A DNA stretch of 64,000 bases from Marvinbryantia formatexigens DSM 14469 (lineage in GTDB: Bacteria > Bacillota > Clostridia > Lachnospirales > Lachnospiraceae). Below the pieces are notes generated by a model, which saw only the letters and a program-made list of their open reading frames with translations, ran no database searches and had not been told where the DNA came from. Below, in pieces: positions 45,654 to 54,560 of the stretch (positions are counted from its first letter, which is position 1; each line of letters begins with the position of its first letter). The position numbers were made by a program, and so were the translations under genes. The stretch is taken from contig NZ_CP102268.1 in the NCBI RefSeq assembly GCF_025148285.1, forward strand, positions 4,309,501 to 4,373,500. The letters are read 5' to 3'.

Positions 45654-46430
45654 TCACATCCGGACCGGTTTCCCCGCCTCCGCCAGCGCACAGATTTCCC
45701 GCAGCTCCTCATCGGTCGCTTCACGGTACTGTCCGGCGGGCAGACCGCCAAGACGGATGTTCATGATGCGCACGCGCCGCAGCTCCTGTACCTGATAGCC
45801 TAGCGCCGCGCACATGCGTCTTATCTGCCGGTTCAATCCCTGCGTCAGTACGATGCGGAAGGCTCTGCGCCCGGTTTTCTCCACTCTGCACGGGCGTGTG
45901 ACCGTATCCAGCTCCCGCAGATACACGCCCTTTGCCATTTTCTTTAAAAATGTATCGTCCACTGTGCGATCCACCTTCACCAGGTATTCCTTTTCATGAC
46001 GGTTTGCCGCCCGCATGATCTTATCCTGCAGCTCTCCGTCGTTGGTCATAAGAATCAGTCCCTCAGAATCCTTGTCCAGTCTTCCCGCATAAAACACACG
46101 GCTCGGATAATCCACCAGCTCCTCCAGCGTGGTGTCGCCCCATGTTTTGTCTGTCGTGCACACAACCCCGCGGGGCTTATTTACGACAAGCAGTATCCGC
46201 TCCTGACTGCGCACCGCCTGTTCGCCCTCCACACGGATATCCTGTGACGGCAGTACCTTCTGTCCGGCGACTGCCGCTGCGCCGTCCACCAGTACCTTTC
46301 CCTCCGCAATCAGACGGTCCGCCTCGCGGCGGGAACAGATGCCCGCCTGCGCAAGGTATTTATTGATGCGCACCGGCTCCGCCGTGTCTGTAATCTTTCG
46401 AAAATCTTCTTTTGTGCGGTCTGAAGCCAT
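45654..46430 (-). CDS. rluF: 23S rRNA pseudouridine synthase, RluF type
   Basis: 258 residues. N-terminal S4 RNA-binding domain (RINKYLAQAGICSRREADRL), then the catalytic Asp in YAGRLDKDSEGLILMTNDG and the C-terminal motif LTQGLNRQIRRMCAALGY. The run DKIMRAANRHEKEYLVKV and RIMNIRLGGLPAG are closer to RluF than to RluB/RluE. RluF modifies U2604 in E. coli; the exact site here is inferred. ATG 46430 (MASDRTKE) is 9 bases from GAGG; upstream Met codons are too close to it. Confidence 0.88.
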   Translation of the reverse strand: MASDRTKEDFRKITDTAEPVRINKYLAQAGICSRREADRLIAEGKVLVDGAAAVAGQKVLPSQDIRVEGEQAVRSQERILLVVNKPRGVVCTTDKTWGDTTLEELVDYPSRVFYAGRLDKDSEGLILMTNDGELQDKIMRAANRHEKEYLVKVDRTVDDTFLKKMAKGVYLRELDTVTRPCRVEKTGRRAFRIVLTQGLNRQIRRMCAALGYQVQELRRVRIMNIRLGGLPAGQYREATDEELREICALAEAGKPVRM

Positions 46431-46462
46431 GTGCATTCTCCTCTCTGCAATCTCCATTTATA

Positions 46463-46614
46463 TATTTCCCGTTCGTCCATGCGCGATATTCCTGCGCAAC
46501 GAGCGCCTATTCGGAAACCTTTGGTTTCCTCATTGTTCGTTGCACTCACATATGTCCTCCGTGAAACCCGACTGACTGCGAGCAGTCGTCGTATTTCCCG
46601 TTCGTCCATGCGCT
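46463..46614. repeat. Composite of two repeat C copies around a palindromic core
   Basis: Repeat C core at 46463-46484 and full copy at 46588-46614, same orientation, 103 bases apart. Between them lie the palindrome GGAAACCTTTGGTTTCC (about 46514-46530) and a GCAACGAGCGCC / CGTTGC pair. The reverse strand reads GCGCATGGACGAACGGGAAATA at each copy. It fills most of the 290-base gap between the pseudouridine synthase and DUF6062 genes and looks like a small non-autonomous element. Confidence 0.65.
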
Positions 46615-46662
46615 CGTTGCTTATTCTACATATTATACCAAATTTCTATTTTTTTGCAACGG

Positions 46663-46691
46663 TTGCACGAATGTTCGCCATGTAGTATACT
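46663..46691 (+). promoter_or_regulatory. Promoter of the DUF6062 gene
   Basis: TTGCAC (46663-46668), 17-base spacer, TATACT (46686-46691), the same boxes as the promoter at 6743-6771. The start codon follows 29 bases later. Confidence 0.7.
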
Positions 46692-46720
46692 TAATATAAT
46701 TAATCAGGAGGTTTTACGTT

Positions 46721-47494
46721 ATGAAGGAATCTATTTACACTATCCCGCTGATGGATGCGTTTAAGGCGGACGACGAGTGTCCGTTCTGCTTTATTGAACG
46801 CAACCTGGAACAGCACGCTATTAATTTTGCTCTTGGAAGCCAGGCTTCCTATATGGAGGACGATGTCCGCGCCCAGACCGATAAGGTGGGCTTCTGCCGC
46901 CATCATTATAAAATGATGTTTGACTATGGCAACCGGCTGGGCAGCGCCCTGATTTTAAGCACGCATTTTAAAAAGCTGAATGAGGAGCTTTCCGAGCAGG
47001 TTAAGAAGTTTTCTCCCGGAAAGTCTTCGCTTTTCGGACGGATGAAAAAGTCCTCCCCGGATACGGAGGCTCCAAAGACCTCCATCGGCGCCTGGGTGGC
47101 GGAAAAGGAGGCGCACTGCTACGTCTGCGACCACATCCATGCCAATTACGGGCGCTACATAGATACCTTTTTTGAGCTGTATGTGAACAGCGAAGAGTTC
47201 CGTGCGCTGTTTGAAAACAGCAAAGGCTTCTGCCTGCATCATTTTTCCCATCTGGTGGAGACCGCCGATACCCGTCTGGATGACAAACACAAAAAGACGT
47301 TTTACCCGACGCTGTTCTCCCTCATGCAGACAAACATGAAGCGCCTGGAGGAGGAAGTCACCTGGTTTACCGAAAAGTATGATTACCGCAATAAGGATAA
47401 AGACTGGGGCAACTCCCGCGACAGCGTACAGCGCTGTATGCAAAAAGACCGGGGCGGGTATCCCGCAGACCCAGTCTTTACGTCAGACAGATAA
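46721..47494 (+). CDS. DUF6062-type cysteine/histidine-rich protein
   Basis: 257 residues, no signal or membrane segment. Paired metal-site-like motifs recur: CPFC near residue 19 with CRHH near 60, then CYVC near 131 with CLHH near 168, an internal duplication in which each half has C-x2-C and C-x2-H/HH. The family is frequent in Clostridia and of unknown function; zinc binding is inferred. AGGAGG is 9 bases from the ATG. Its last 12 bases overlap the convergent methyltransferase gene. Confidence 0.75.
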   Translation: MKESIYTIPLMDAFKADDECPFCFIERNLEQHAINFALGSQASYMEDDVRAQTDKVGFCRHHYKMMFDYGNRLGSALILSTHFKKLNEELSEQVKKFSPGKSSLFGRMKKSSPDTEAPKTSIGAWVAEKEAHCYVCDHIHANYGRYIDTFFELYVNSEEFRALFENSKGFCLHHFSHLVETADTRLDDKHKKTFYPTLFSLMQTNMKRLEEEVTWFTEKYDYRNKDKDWGNSRDSVQRCMQKDRGGYPADPVFTSDR

Positions 47495-48358
47495 AATTCT
47501 GCTGCACATTTCTCTGATGTACTCCGGCGTCGTTCCGCAGCAGCCGCCCACAATACCGGCTCCCGCCTCCACCAGCCGCTCCATATGTTTTCCGAAGTCC
47601 TCCGGCGTCATGCTGTAGAGGGCTTCTCCTTTTTCCGTAATCTTCGGCATTCCCGCGTTCGGCTTTGCGATTACCGGAACACGTGCGATTTTTTTCATTT
47701 CTGCGATGACCGCCTCCAGCTGGTCCGGTCCCACAGAGCAGTTGATGCCGACCGCCGACGCTCCTACCTCCTGCAGCGTCTCCAGCGCCTCCAGCGCGCT
47801 TCCGCCAAAATAAAGGCTGCCGTCCGCCTCCACTGTCATACTGCACAGAATCGGCAGATCGCATATCTCTTTCGCCGCCTCCACGGCGGCTACCGTCTCG
47901 TCGATGCTGATCATCGTTTCCGCCAGCAGCAGGTCCGCGCCCGCGTTTACCAGATGCGTGATCTGCTCCGCATAGCGCTCAAACGCCTCCTCGTAGGTCG
48001 CATCCGGCGAGGAGCCGATTGCCACCCCGCCGGTGGACATGTCGCCCGCCACGTAGGCGCGCCCCTCGGTCGCCCGCAAAGATATATCCACCAGCCGCTT
48101 ATTCATATCCGCCAGCTTGTCTCTCAGCCCGTGCGCCGCCAGATTTCTGCAGTTTGCCCCGAAAGTCGGCGCACACACAATCTGACTGCCCGCCTCCACA
48201 TACGCGCGCTGCAGCTCAATCAGCGTCTGTTCGTTTTCCAGTATCCACTGCTCCGTGCAGATTCCGCGCGGCATTCCCGCTTTCATAAGGTTGGAACCGG
48301 TCGCTCCGTCTAAAATAATAATGTCCTCTGCCAGTTTTCTAAATTCTTTTTTCGTCAT
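47483..48358 (-). CDS. Homocysteine S-methyltransferase-family protein
   Basis: 291 residues, a single TIM barrel. LDGATGSNLMKAGMP at the N-terminus, one zinc cysteine in GINCSVGPDQL and the pair in GGCCGTTPEYI near the C-terminus. It equals the N-terminal module of MetH; alone it may act as MmuM-type methyltransferase or partner separate folate and cobalamin modules. Starts in a 4-base overlap with the asnB stop (ATGA), so the two are co-translated. With metA in the same window this supports methionine synthesis. Confidence 0.88.
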   Translation of the reverse strand: MTKKEFRKLAEDIIILDGATGSNLMKAGMPRGICTEQWILENEQTLIELQRAYVEAGSQIVCAPTFGANCRNLAAHGLRDKLADMNKRLVDISLRATEGRAYVAGDMSTGGVAIGSSPDATYEEAFERYAEQITHLVNAGADLLLAETMISIDETVAAVEAAKEICDLPILCSMTVEADGSLYFGGSALEALETLQEVGASAVGINCSVGPDQLEAVIAEMKKIARVPVIAKPNAGMPKITEKGEALYSMTPEDFGKHMERLVEAGAGIVGGCCGTTPEYIREMCSRILSV

Positions 48359-50199
48359 GCGCTTTTTACATCCTCAAAAAATACTTTATACCATACAAGA
48401 AAAGTGTAGACGGTCCAGATTTTGCGGCTGTTGTCGCGGACGCCGTTTTTGTGGTCGTCCAGCAGGCGCAGAATCTTATCTGTGTAAAAGAATCTGTTCG
48501 CCGCCGCTCCGGTAAACGCCTCCCTCACCTTTCCGTATCCGGTGTCCTCCTTCAGCCATACGCGGATAGGCACCGGAAAACCGAGTTTCTTTTTATTCGT
48601 GGTAAATTCCGGCAGATATTTCTCTGCCACACGACGGAATGCAAATTTCGTCGTCTTATCCTTCAGCTTCATATTCGTGCGGATGCTTCTGGCAGCCTTA
48701 AACACTTCCTTATCCAGAAACGGCACGCGCAGCTCCAGAGAATGCGCCATACTCATCTTGTCCGCCTTCAGCAGAATGTCGCCCGGCAGCCAGTTGGTAA
48801 GGTCAATGTACTGCATTTTCGTCGTATCGTCGTACTGCTGCATCTTTTTATACTGCGGCGCCAGGAGCTCCTGCGGCGTCACCGCATTTGTCTTTTCCTT
48901 CAGAAGCTCTTTCCGCTCCTGCGCAGAAAAGATGTTTGCGTTTCCGATAAAGCGCTCCTGCACCGTCTTGCTCGCACGGATGATGTAGCTTCTGCCCTTC
49001 GTTCCTTCCGGGAGCTTTTCCGCAAGCTTTGCCATCGCCCGTCTCCAGCTTGCCGGAAGCCAGTTTATCCACCGCAGGGAAAGCGGCTCGCGGTAAATCG
49101 TATAGCCGCCGAAAAATTCGTCCGCGCCCTCGCCGGAGGTGACGACTTTCACCTGTTTTGCCGCCTCGCGCGCCACAAAATAAAGCGCGATTGCCGCCGG
49201 GTCCGCCAGGGGCTCGTCCATATGCCACATGATTTTCGGCATCTCGCCCCAGTATTCCTCCTCCGTGATGGTATGGCTGTAGTTTTCCAGCCCCAGATAT
49301 TTTGCGCATTCCTCTGCGTAATGCGTCTCGTTGTACTGGTTTTCCTTATCAAAAAATCCGACGGTAAACGTCTTTTTTCCGGAATATTTTGCCGCGATGT
49401 AGCTGGAATCCACACCGCTTGAAAGGAACGCCCCGACCTCCACGTCGGCAAGCATATGCTTCTGCACGGAATCATCCAGCACCTCGTCCAGCTTCTTCAC
49501 CAGCGTCTCCTGGCTGTCCTTTGATACCGGCTCCAGCGTCGGGTCAAAATACTGCGTTATATTCAGCTCGCCGTTTGACCAGGTGAGGTAATGTCCCGGC
49601 AGCAGCCGGTATATGCCCTTGAAAAAAGTCTCCGGCAGGCTGGAATACTGGAAGGACAGATACTGCTCCAGCGCTTCCATGTTTACTTCCTTTTTATATC
49701 CCGGAAATTCCAGAATGCTCTTGATTTCCGAGCCGAATACCAGATTGTTATTTATAACGGCGTAGTACACCGGCTTGATACCGAAGAAGTCCCGCGCCAG
49801 GAACAGACGCTTTTTGCGGTTGTCCCAGATGGCAAAGCCAAACATGCCGCGCAGCTCATGCACCAGCTTTTCCCCGTATTCCTCGTAGCCGTGTATCAGC
49901 GTCTCGGAATCGGAGCGGTTGGCGAACACATGTCCCTTCGCCTGGAAACGCTCGCGCAGCTCCGGGCTGTTGTAGATCTCGCCGTTAAAAATCAGCGCTA
50001 TCTGCCCGTCCTCATTAAACATCGGCTGCGAGCCGCTCTCCAGGTCAATAATGCTCAGGCGCCGGAATCCGAACGCCACATCCTCCGTTGTATATTTTCC
50101 TTCTGAATCCGGTCCGCGATGCTTTATCACGTCCATCATCCGCTCTAATATCTCTTCTTTGTTATCCTGTTTTCCTGCAAAACCTGCAATTCCGCACAT
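48355..50199 (-). CDS. asnB: Glutamine-hydrolysing asparagine synthetase
   Basis: 614 residues. Class II amidotransferase domain with N-terminal nucleophile Cys2 (MCGIAGFAG) and RHGPDSEG-type loop KHRGPDSEG; synthetase domain with PP-loop FLSSGVDSSYIA and GEGADEFFGGY. Converts Asp, Gln and ATP to Asn. ATG has GAGG 8 bases upstream and a good promoter at 50256-50284. Overlaps the downstream methyltransferase gene by 4 bases. Confidence 0.96.
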   Translation of the reverse strand: MCGIAGFAGKQDNKEEILERMMDVIKHRGPDSEGKYTTEDVAFGFRRLSIIDLESGSQPMFNEDGQIALIFNGEIYNSPELRERFQAKGHVFANRSDSETLIHGYEEYGEKLVHELRGMFGFAIWDNRKKRLFLARDFFGIKPVYYAVINNNLVFGSEIKSILEFPGYKKEVNMEALEQYLSFQYSSLPETFFKGIYRLLPGHYLTWSNGELNITQYFDPTLEPVSKDSQETLVKKLDEVLDDSVQKHMLADVEVGAFLSSGVDSSYIAAKYSGKKTFTVGFFDKENQYNETHYAEECAKYLGLENYSHTITEEEYWGEMPKIMWHMDEPLADPAAIALYFVAREAAKQVKVVTSGEGADEFFGGYTIYREPLSLRWINWLPASWRRAMAKLAEKLPEGTKGRSYIIRASKTVQERFIGNANIFSAQERKELLKEKTNAVTPQELLAPQYKKMQQYDDTTKMQYIDLTNWLPGDILLKADKMSMAHSLELRVPFLDKEVFKAARSIRTNMKLKDKTTKFAFRRVAEKYLPEFTTNKKKLGFPVPIRVWLKEDTGYGKVREAFTGAAANRFFYTDKILRLLDDHKNGVRDNSRKIWTVYTFLVWYKVFFEDVKSA

Positions 50200-50255
50200 C
50201 TTTTTTTCCTCTTTTTCATGTGAGTCTATCCTTATGTTTCCTTATCTAAACATAT

Positions 50256-50284
50256 ACTATAACAAAAATATGAAAAATTGGCAA
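50256..50284 (-). promoter_or_regulatory. Promoter of asnB
   Basis: On the minus strand TTGCCA (50279-50284), 17-base AT-rich spacer, TATAGT (50256-50261). It starts between folA and asnB. Confidence 0.7.
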
Positions 50285-50307
50285 TTCCTTTCGAGAAATT
50301 TTAGATA

Positions 50308-50811
50308 TCAGAGTTTTTGGGGGTTACGATTCTGATAAAGCATAAATCCGTATTCCAGGTCAAAATATGTCTGCTCGTCGCTGTCCCCGGCAATCTGCCA
50401 TCCCTCAAGCTCATCCAGATTGGGGAACCAGGTATCCGCTTCGTATGCGTGATTTATCCGCGTAACATGTGCAAGACTGCAGTACGGGAGAAGCTGCCGG
50501 TAGACGCTGTCGCCCCCGATCACATAAATATCCTCACTGTTATATTTTTTCAGCTCGCTCTTCAGCTCCTCCAGACTGTGCACGATAATCGCGTCCTGCA
50601 CCCTGTAATTTTTATTTCCAGTCAGCACGATATTGGTGCGGTTTTTCAGCGGAAGCCCGTTCGGAAAGCTCTCCAGCGTCTTTCTGCCCATCACCACGAC
50701 CTTCCCGGTCGTTGTCTGGCGGAAAAATTTCATATCCGCCGGAATGCTCACCAGAAGCTTGTTATCCTTGCCAATCGCCCAGTTTTTATCAACCGCTACA
50801 ATCAGATTCAT
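50308..50811 (-). CDS. folA: Dihydrofolate reductase
   Basis: 167 residues. Reduces dihydrofolate with NADPH, regenerating the cofactor spent by ThyA. Motifs: MNLIVAVDKNWAIGKDNKL at the N-terminus, FRQTTTGKVVVMGRKTLESF, and VIGGDSVYRQLLP; Asp at the proton-donor position in IPADMKFF. Thirteen bases after thyA, behind AAGGAGG, forming the usual thyA-folA operon. Confidence 0.95.
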   Translation of the reverse strand: MNLIVAVDKNWAIGKDNKLLVSIPADMKFFRQTTTGKVVVMGRKTLESFPNGLPLKNRTNIVLTGNKNYRVQDAIIVHSLEELKSELKKYNSEDIYVIGGDSVYRQLLPYCSLAHVTRINHAYEADTWFPNLDELEGWQIAGDSDEQTYFDLEYGFMLYQNRNPQKL

Positions 50812-50824
50812 CCTTTTTTCCTCC

Positions 50825-51670
50825 TTAAACCGCTATCGGTATATTTTTAATCTGCTCTCCTGTCTCATAGTCTTCCACATGCAGATCCGCTGTTGTAAAT
50901 GCATAAAAGTCCGTCACCTCCGGATTCAGCCACACCTTCGGCGCCGGATGCTCCTCCCGCGTCAGCAGCTCCCGGATTACCGGCACATGACGGTCGTAAA
51001 TATGCGCGTCCGCGATAATGTGCACCAGCTCGCCCGGAATCATGTGATTCACCTGCGCCACCATCATCAGCAGAATGGCATACTGCGCGACATTCCAGCC
51101 GTTGGCGGCAAGCATATCCTGGCTGCGCTGATTTAAAACGGCATTTAGCACCAGCCCCTCCTCCGTCTTTGTGACATTATACGTCATACTGTAGCAGCAC
51201 GGGTCCAGCGCGCCGGAATGCAGGTATTCATACTGATACATATTTGTCATGATCCGCCGGCTGTAGGGATTTTCCCTGAGCTGTCTGAGCACGTAGTCCA
51301 TCTGGTCCGTCTCTTCTCCTTTATATAGGAACTTCCGCCGGATGACGTCTCCATAACAGGTTCCGATGCTGCCGCTTTCATCCGCCCACTGGTCCCAGAT
51401 GTGGCTGTTTAAATCATGGATATTATTCGATTTTTTCTGATAGATCCATAAAATTTCATCCATCGCGCTTTTCAGCGCTATCCGCCGCAGCGTGAGCGCC
51501 GGAAATTCCCTGCGCAGATCGTAGCGGTTTACGACGCCGAATTTCTTAATCGTATACGCAAATTCCCCGGTATCCTCCCAGCGCGGACGCACCTTCTCTC
51601 CTCTGGTGTCCGTGCCGTTTTCCAGGATGTCCCGGCAGGTCTCCTTAAATAATCTGTCAGCATAGCTCAT
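50825..51670 (-). CDS. thyA: Thymidylate synthase
   Basis: 281 residues. Methylates dUMP with methylene-tetrahydrofolate. Catalytic Cys in ALDPCCYSMTYNV, dUMP-site residues in LNQRSQDMLAANGWNVAQYA. The segment after the N-terminus is shorter than in E. coli ThyA and the Arg-rich phosphate loop is RRIMTNMYQYEYL, so it is a divergent member. Coupled to folA downstream. Confidence 0.92.
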   Translation of the reverse strand: MSYADRLFKETCRDILENGTDTRGEKVRPRWEDTGEFAYTIKKFGVVNRYDLRREFPALTLRRIALKSAMDEILWIYQKKSNNIHDLNSHIWDQWADESGSIGTCYGDVIRRKFLYKGEETDQMDYVLRQLRENPYSRRIMTNMYQYEYLHSGALDPCCYSMTYNVTKTEEGLVLNAVLNQRSQDMLAANGWNVAQYAILLMMVAQVNHMIPGELVHIIADAHIYDRHVPVIRELLTREEHPAPKVWLNPEVTDFYAFTTADLHVEDYETGEQIKNIPIAV

Positions 51671-51736
51671 AATATTTCTGTCCTTTCCTGCTCGTATTTT
51701 GAAGGCAGCAGAGGGCTTTCCAGCTCCTGCCCGGTA

Positions 51737-52876
51737 TCATAACAACAGCTTCGCAAGCGAGGTATCCTCCGCAAATCCGGCGGCATTATACAGTACCAGC
51801 ACATCGGTAAATTCATTTTCCTCAATGTAGGTGCTCAGATGCTCGTTGAAATAGCGCATATCCACCATCGAAATTGCGTCAAAGTCCTGCACGGCAAACG
51901 GCACAAAGCAGTTTGCATAGGAATCCTTGATAACCAGCAGCTTTCTTCCGGTAGTATTTGCCGTGGTTATCTCTGTGAGCGGCTGGTTGCCGCCGAAGAA
52001 CACAGCGTATTTATCCCGCACCTGCAGATAGCTTTCCTCGTAGAGCGTATCCCGCGTCTCATCCCCGTGGTTCTGGCGCACAGTATAGGAAACCTCCTTC
52101 AGAGGGTACCACGCCTCAATGGTATCCGCCGGCACCGAAATATTGACCTTCGCCGCCACCGTCCCGTAAAATTCCGTCGAAAGCGTTTCCCGCCGGTAGT
52201 CCTCCTGCGGCGTATACGGTATGCCTGCCGCCCGGCACCACGCTTCGTAGGCGTACCAGGCGCCCAGCGTCGTCCAGTGATGGTCTGTCCGGTAGTAAAT
52301 GTATTCCTCCTTATGCGCGCCGAGCACCGGCTGCAGATTCACAAAGCTGCCATCCGGAAGCGCTTCTTCTATTTTCCGAAGGTAAGTATCCTCCTGCGTA
52401 CTGTCCGCAAACGGCGGCAGCTTGTCCTTCAGGGTATCAACCGCATTCGGCACAATCATCGCCTTCACATGCTCCCCGCCCAGCCGCTCTGCCTGGCTTT
52501 CCAGAAACGATGCCAGATAAGTAATATTTCTCTGCGCCGTCTCCGTATCGAAGGTGTTGCTGTGCTTCTCGATCAGATAATCGTCCTTCGCGAAATAAAT
52601 ATCGTTTACCTCCTGCTTGCCGATTGCCCGCTCTGCCAGCGTCTTTGCGCCGATCCACTGGTTGCGGAATACAAACTGGTCGGTCAGATACGTCTCATAG
52701 TCCCTGGAAAATTCCCCGCTGAGCACAGCCTCCGGCGTAATCCGCGGCATCTGCGCCAGCTCGCGGTTCTCCTCCTCAGAAAACGCCGTATCGGGCTTTA
52801 ACAGACTTCCGATGGTAAAGCCGAACACCAGCAGCAGGAAAAAAGAAATCAGAATCCAGTTTTGTCGTTTCGTCAT
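51737..52876 (-). CDS. DHHW-motif surface protein (AlgJ/AlgX-like)
   Basis: 379 residues. One N-terminal helix (about 8-24) anchors it outside. SGNH-type acyltransferase-like fold with YYRTDHHWTTLGAWYAYE carrying the Asp-His pair and the Ser region LLVIKDSYANCFVPF. DHHW proteins accompany MBOAT proteins and acetylate or otherwise acylate extracellular polysaccharides. It lies 99 bases after the MBOAT gene on the same strand. Target polymer unknown. Confidence 0.88.
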   Translation of the reverse strand: MTKRQNWILISFFLLLVFGFTIGSLLKPDTAFSEEENRELAQMPRITPEAVLSGEFSRDYETYLTDQFVFRNQWIGAKTLAERAIGKQEVNDIYFAKDDYLIEKHSNTFDTETAQRNITYLASFLESQAERLGGEHVKAMIVPNAVDTLKDKLPPFADSTQEDTYLRKIEEALPDGSFVNLQPVLGAHKEEYIYYRTDHHWTTLGAWYAYEAWCRAAGIPYTPQEDYRRETLSTEFYGTVAAKVNISVPADTIEAWYPLKEVSYTVRQNHGDETRDTLYEESYLQVRDKYAVFFGGNQPLTEITTANTTGRKLLVIKDSYANCFVPFAVQDFDAISMVDMRYFNEHLSTYIEENEFTDVLVLYNAAGFAEDTSLAKLLL

Positions 52877-52975
52877 AAAAGTCTCTCCCCAAAAAGCATT
52901 CGTAATCCACTTCTTTTGCCATGAAGGTTCCGGAAGGCGGCCGCAGATCAGCCATGCCTGCCATGTGCCGCCTGC

Positions 52976-54394
52976 TCAGAACCGGAAGTATAAAAACGGA
53001 TTGTAGCTCGCATCCACCAGGTACGCCACGGAAAGCAGGAATACCCCCGCATAAAATACGCAGTGCAGCGCCGTCGCCGCCCAGGACTGCTCTCCCGCTT
53101 TTTTCAGAATGTACGCCGCCGCTTTCTTCGGCAGCTCCGTAGAGCCAAGTATCAGCACCAGCAGCATCACCGCATAATTATACAGCAGGTATATGGTGTT
53201 GCTGTCGGCAAAGCCCGCGCCGCCGCCAAACATCGCCCTTACGTAGCCCGTTCCCGCCCCCAGATTATCGAAGGCAAAAATCATCCAGCCAATCACCACG
53301 AAAAACAGCGTATAAACATTCTGCAGCGCTCCCGGCAGTTTTTTCAGCGCCTTTCCGAAAACAAATTTTTCCAGAATCAGCAGGATTCCGTAATACACGC
53401 CCCAGAGCACAAAATTCCAGCTTGCGCCGTGCCAGATGCCGGTGAGCATCCAGACGACCGCAATATTGCGTATCTGCTTTGCCGCCCCTCTGCGGTTTCC
53501 GCCAAGCGGAATATATACATATTCGCGGAACCAGGAGCTGAGGGAAATGTGCCACCGCCGCCAGAATTCCGTAATGCTTCTCGAAATATACGGATAATAG
53601 AAATTTTCCAGAAAATGGAAACCGAACATCTTTCCAAGCCCGATTGCCATATCCGAATAACCGGAGAAGTCAAAGTAAATCTGGAAGGTGTATGCAATGG
53701 CTCCCAGCCATGCGGTCGCCGCCGGAAGCGTGGAGGCTTCCATCGCGGATATGGTATCCCAGAGCACGCCGATATTATTGGCAAGCAGCACCTTTTTCCC
53801 GACGCCCGCCAGAAACCGCGTGATTCCGGCAACAAAATCGTCCGTCGTCTCCCGCCGCTCCTTTAACTGTCTGGCAATCGTCTTATACTGCACGATCGGC
53901 CCGGCAATGAGCTGCGGGAACATGGAAACGTAGGTGCCGTAATTCAGCCAGCTCGTCTGCGCCTGCGTCACGCCGCGGTACACATCGATGGTGTACGACA
54001 TCGTCTGGAAGGTGAAAAAGGAAATACCGATGGGCAGCGGTATGCCCGCCAGCGGAATCTCTGTGCCAAGCACGGCGTTTACGGTTCCAATCAGAAAATC
54101 CGTATACTTAAAAAAGCCCAGCACCGTCAGATTATAAACCACCGATGCCAGCATCCAGCGCTTTGCCGCGGACGGATTGCCCGCCTGCCTGCAGCCGTCG
54201 ATTTTTTTGCCGATGCAATAATCCACCGTGATGGAGCACAGCATTAAAAATACATACCGCGGCTCGCCCCACGCGTAGAAAAACAAGCTGAAAAGAAACA
54301 GGATAATGTTCCGGAATCTGACCGGCGCCACATAGTAGAGAATCAGAACCAGCGGCAGAAACCGGAACATAAATAAGATACTGCTGAATACCAT
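52976..54394 (-). CDS. MBOAT-family O-acyltransferase (DltB/AlgI-like)
   Basis: 472 residues with about 10-11 membrane helices. Catalytic His region MLTGIWHGASWNFVLWG and the upstream EFWRRWHISLSSWFREYVYIP, both hallmarks of AlgI/DltB. Moves acyl groups across the membrane to an outer acyltransferase, here the DHHW protein. ATG 54394 has AGGAGCAGAAG in place; an upstream in-frame ATG would add 37 unrelated residues that cross the promoter region. Confidence 0.93.
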   Translation of the reverse strand: MVFSSILFMFRFLPLVLILYYVAPVRFRNIILFLFSLFFYAWGEPRYVFLMLCSITVDYCIGKKIDGCRQAGNPSAAKRWMLASVVYNLTVLGFFKYTDFLIGTVNAVLGTEIPLAGIPLPIGISFFTFQTMSYTIDVYRGVTQAQTSWLNYGTYVSMFPQLIAGPIVQYKTIARQLKERRETTDDFVAGITRFLAGVGKKVLLANNIGVLWDTISAMEASTLPAATAWLGAIAYTFQIYFDFSGYSDMAIGLGKMFGFHFLENFYYPYISRSITEFWRRWHISLSSWFREYVYIPLGGNRRGAAKQIRNIAVVWMLTGIWHGASWNFVLWGVYYGILLILEKFVFGKALKKLPGALQNVYTLFFVVIGWMIFAFDNLGAGTGYVRAMFGGGAGFADSNTIYLLYNYAVMLLVLILGSTELPKKAAAYILKKAGEQSWAATALHCVFYAGVFLLSVAYLVDASYNPFLYFRF

Positions 54395-54458
54395 TCTTCT
54401 GCTCCTATCTGTACATTCATTTTTGTAAATCCATTTTAAATTTTCTTCGAAAAACCTA

Positions 54459-54486
54459 TTTACAATTACCGCATTTATTATATAAT
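54459..54486 (+). promoter_or_regulatory. Promoter of the SGNH gene
   Basis: TTTACA (54459-54464), 16-base spacer, TATAAT (54481-54486), in the 166-base divergent gap between the MBOAT and SGNH genes. Confidence 0.65.
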
Positions 54487-54560
54487 AGAGTATGGTAAAA
54501 AACAACTTTTTTTATCGCAGGGAATATTAACGGGGATATAACACAGAATGAGGGGAATCA

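Noticed and set aside
46463-46614. CRISPR array
   Set aside because: Only two repeats with a 103-base palindromic spacer, and a third copy 4.5 kb away; no cas genes.
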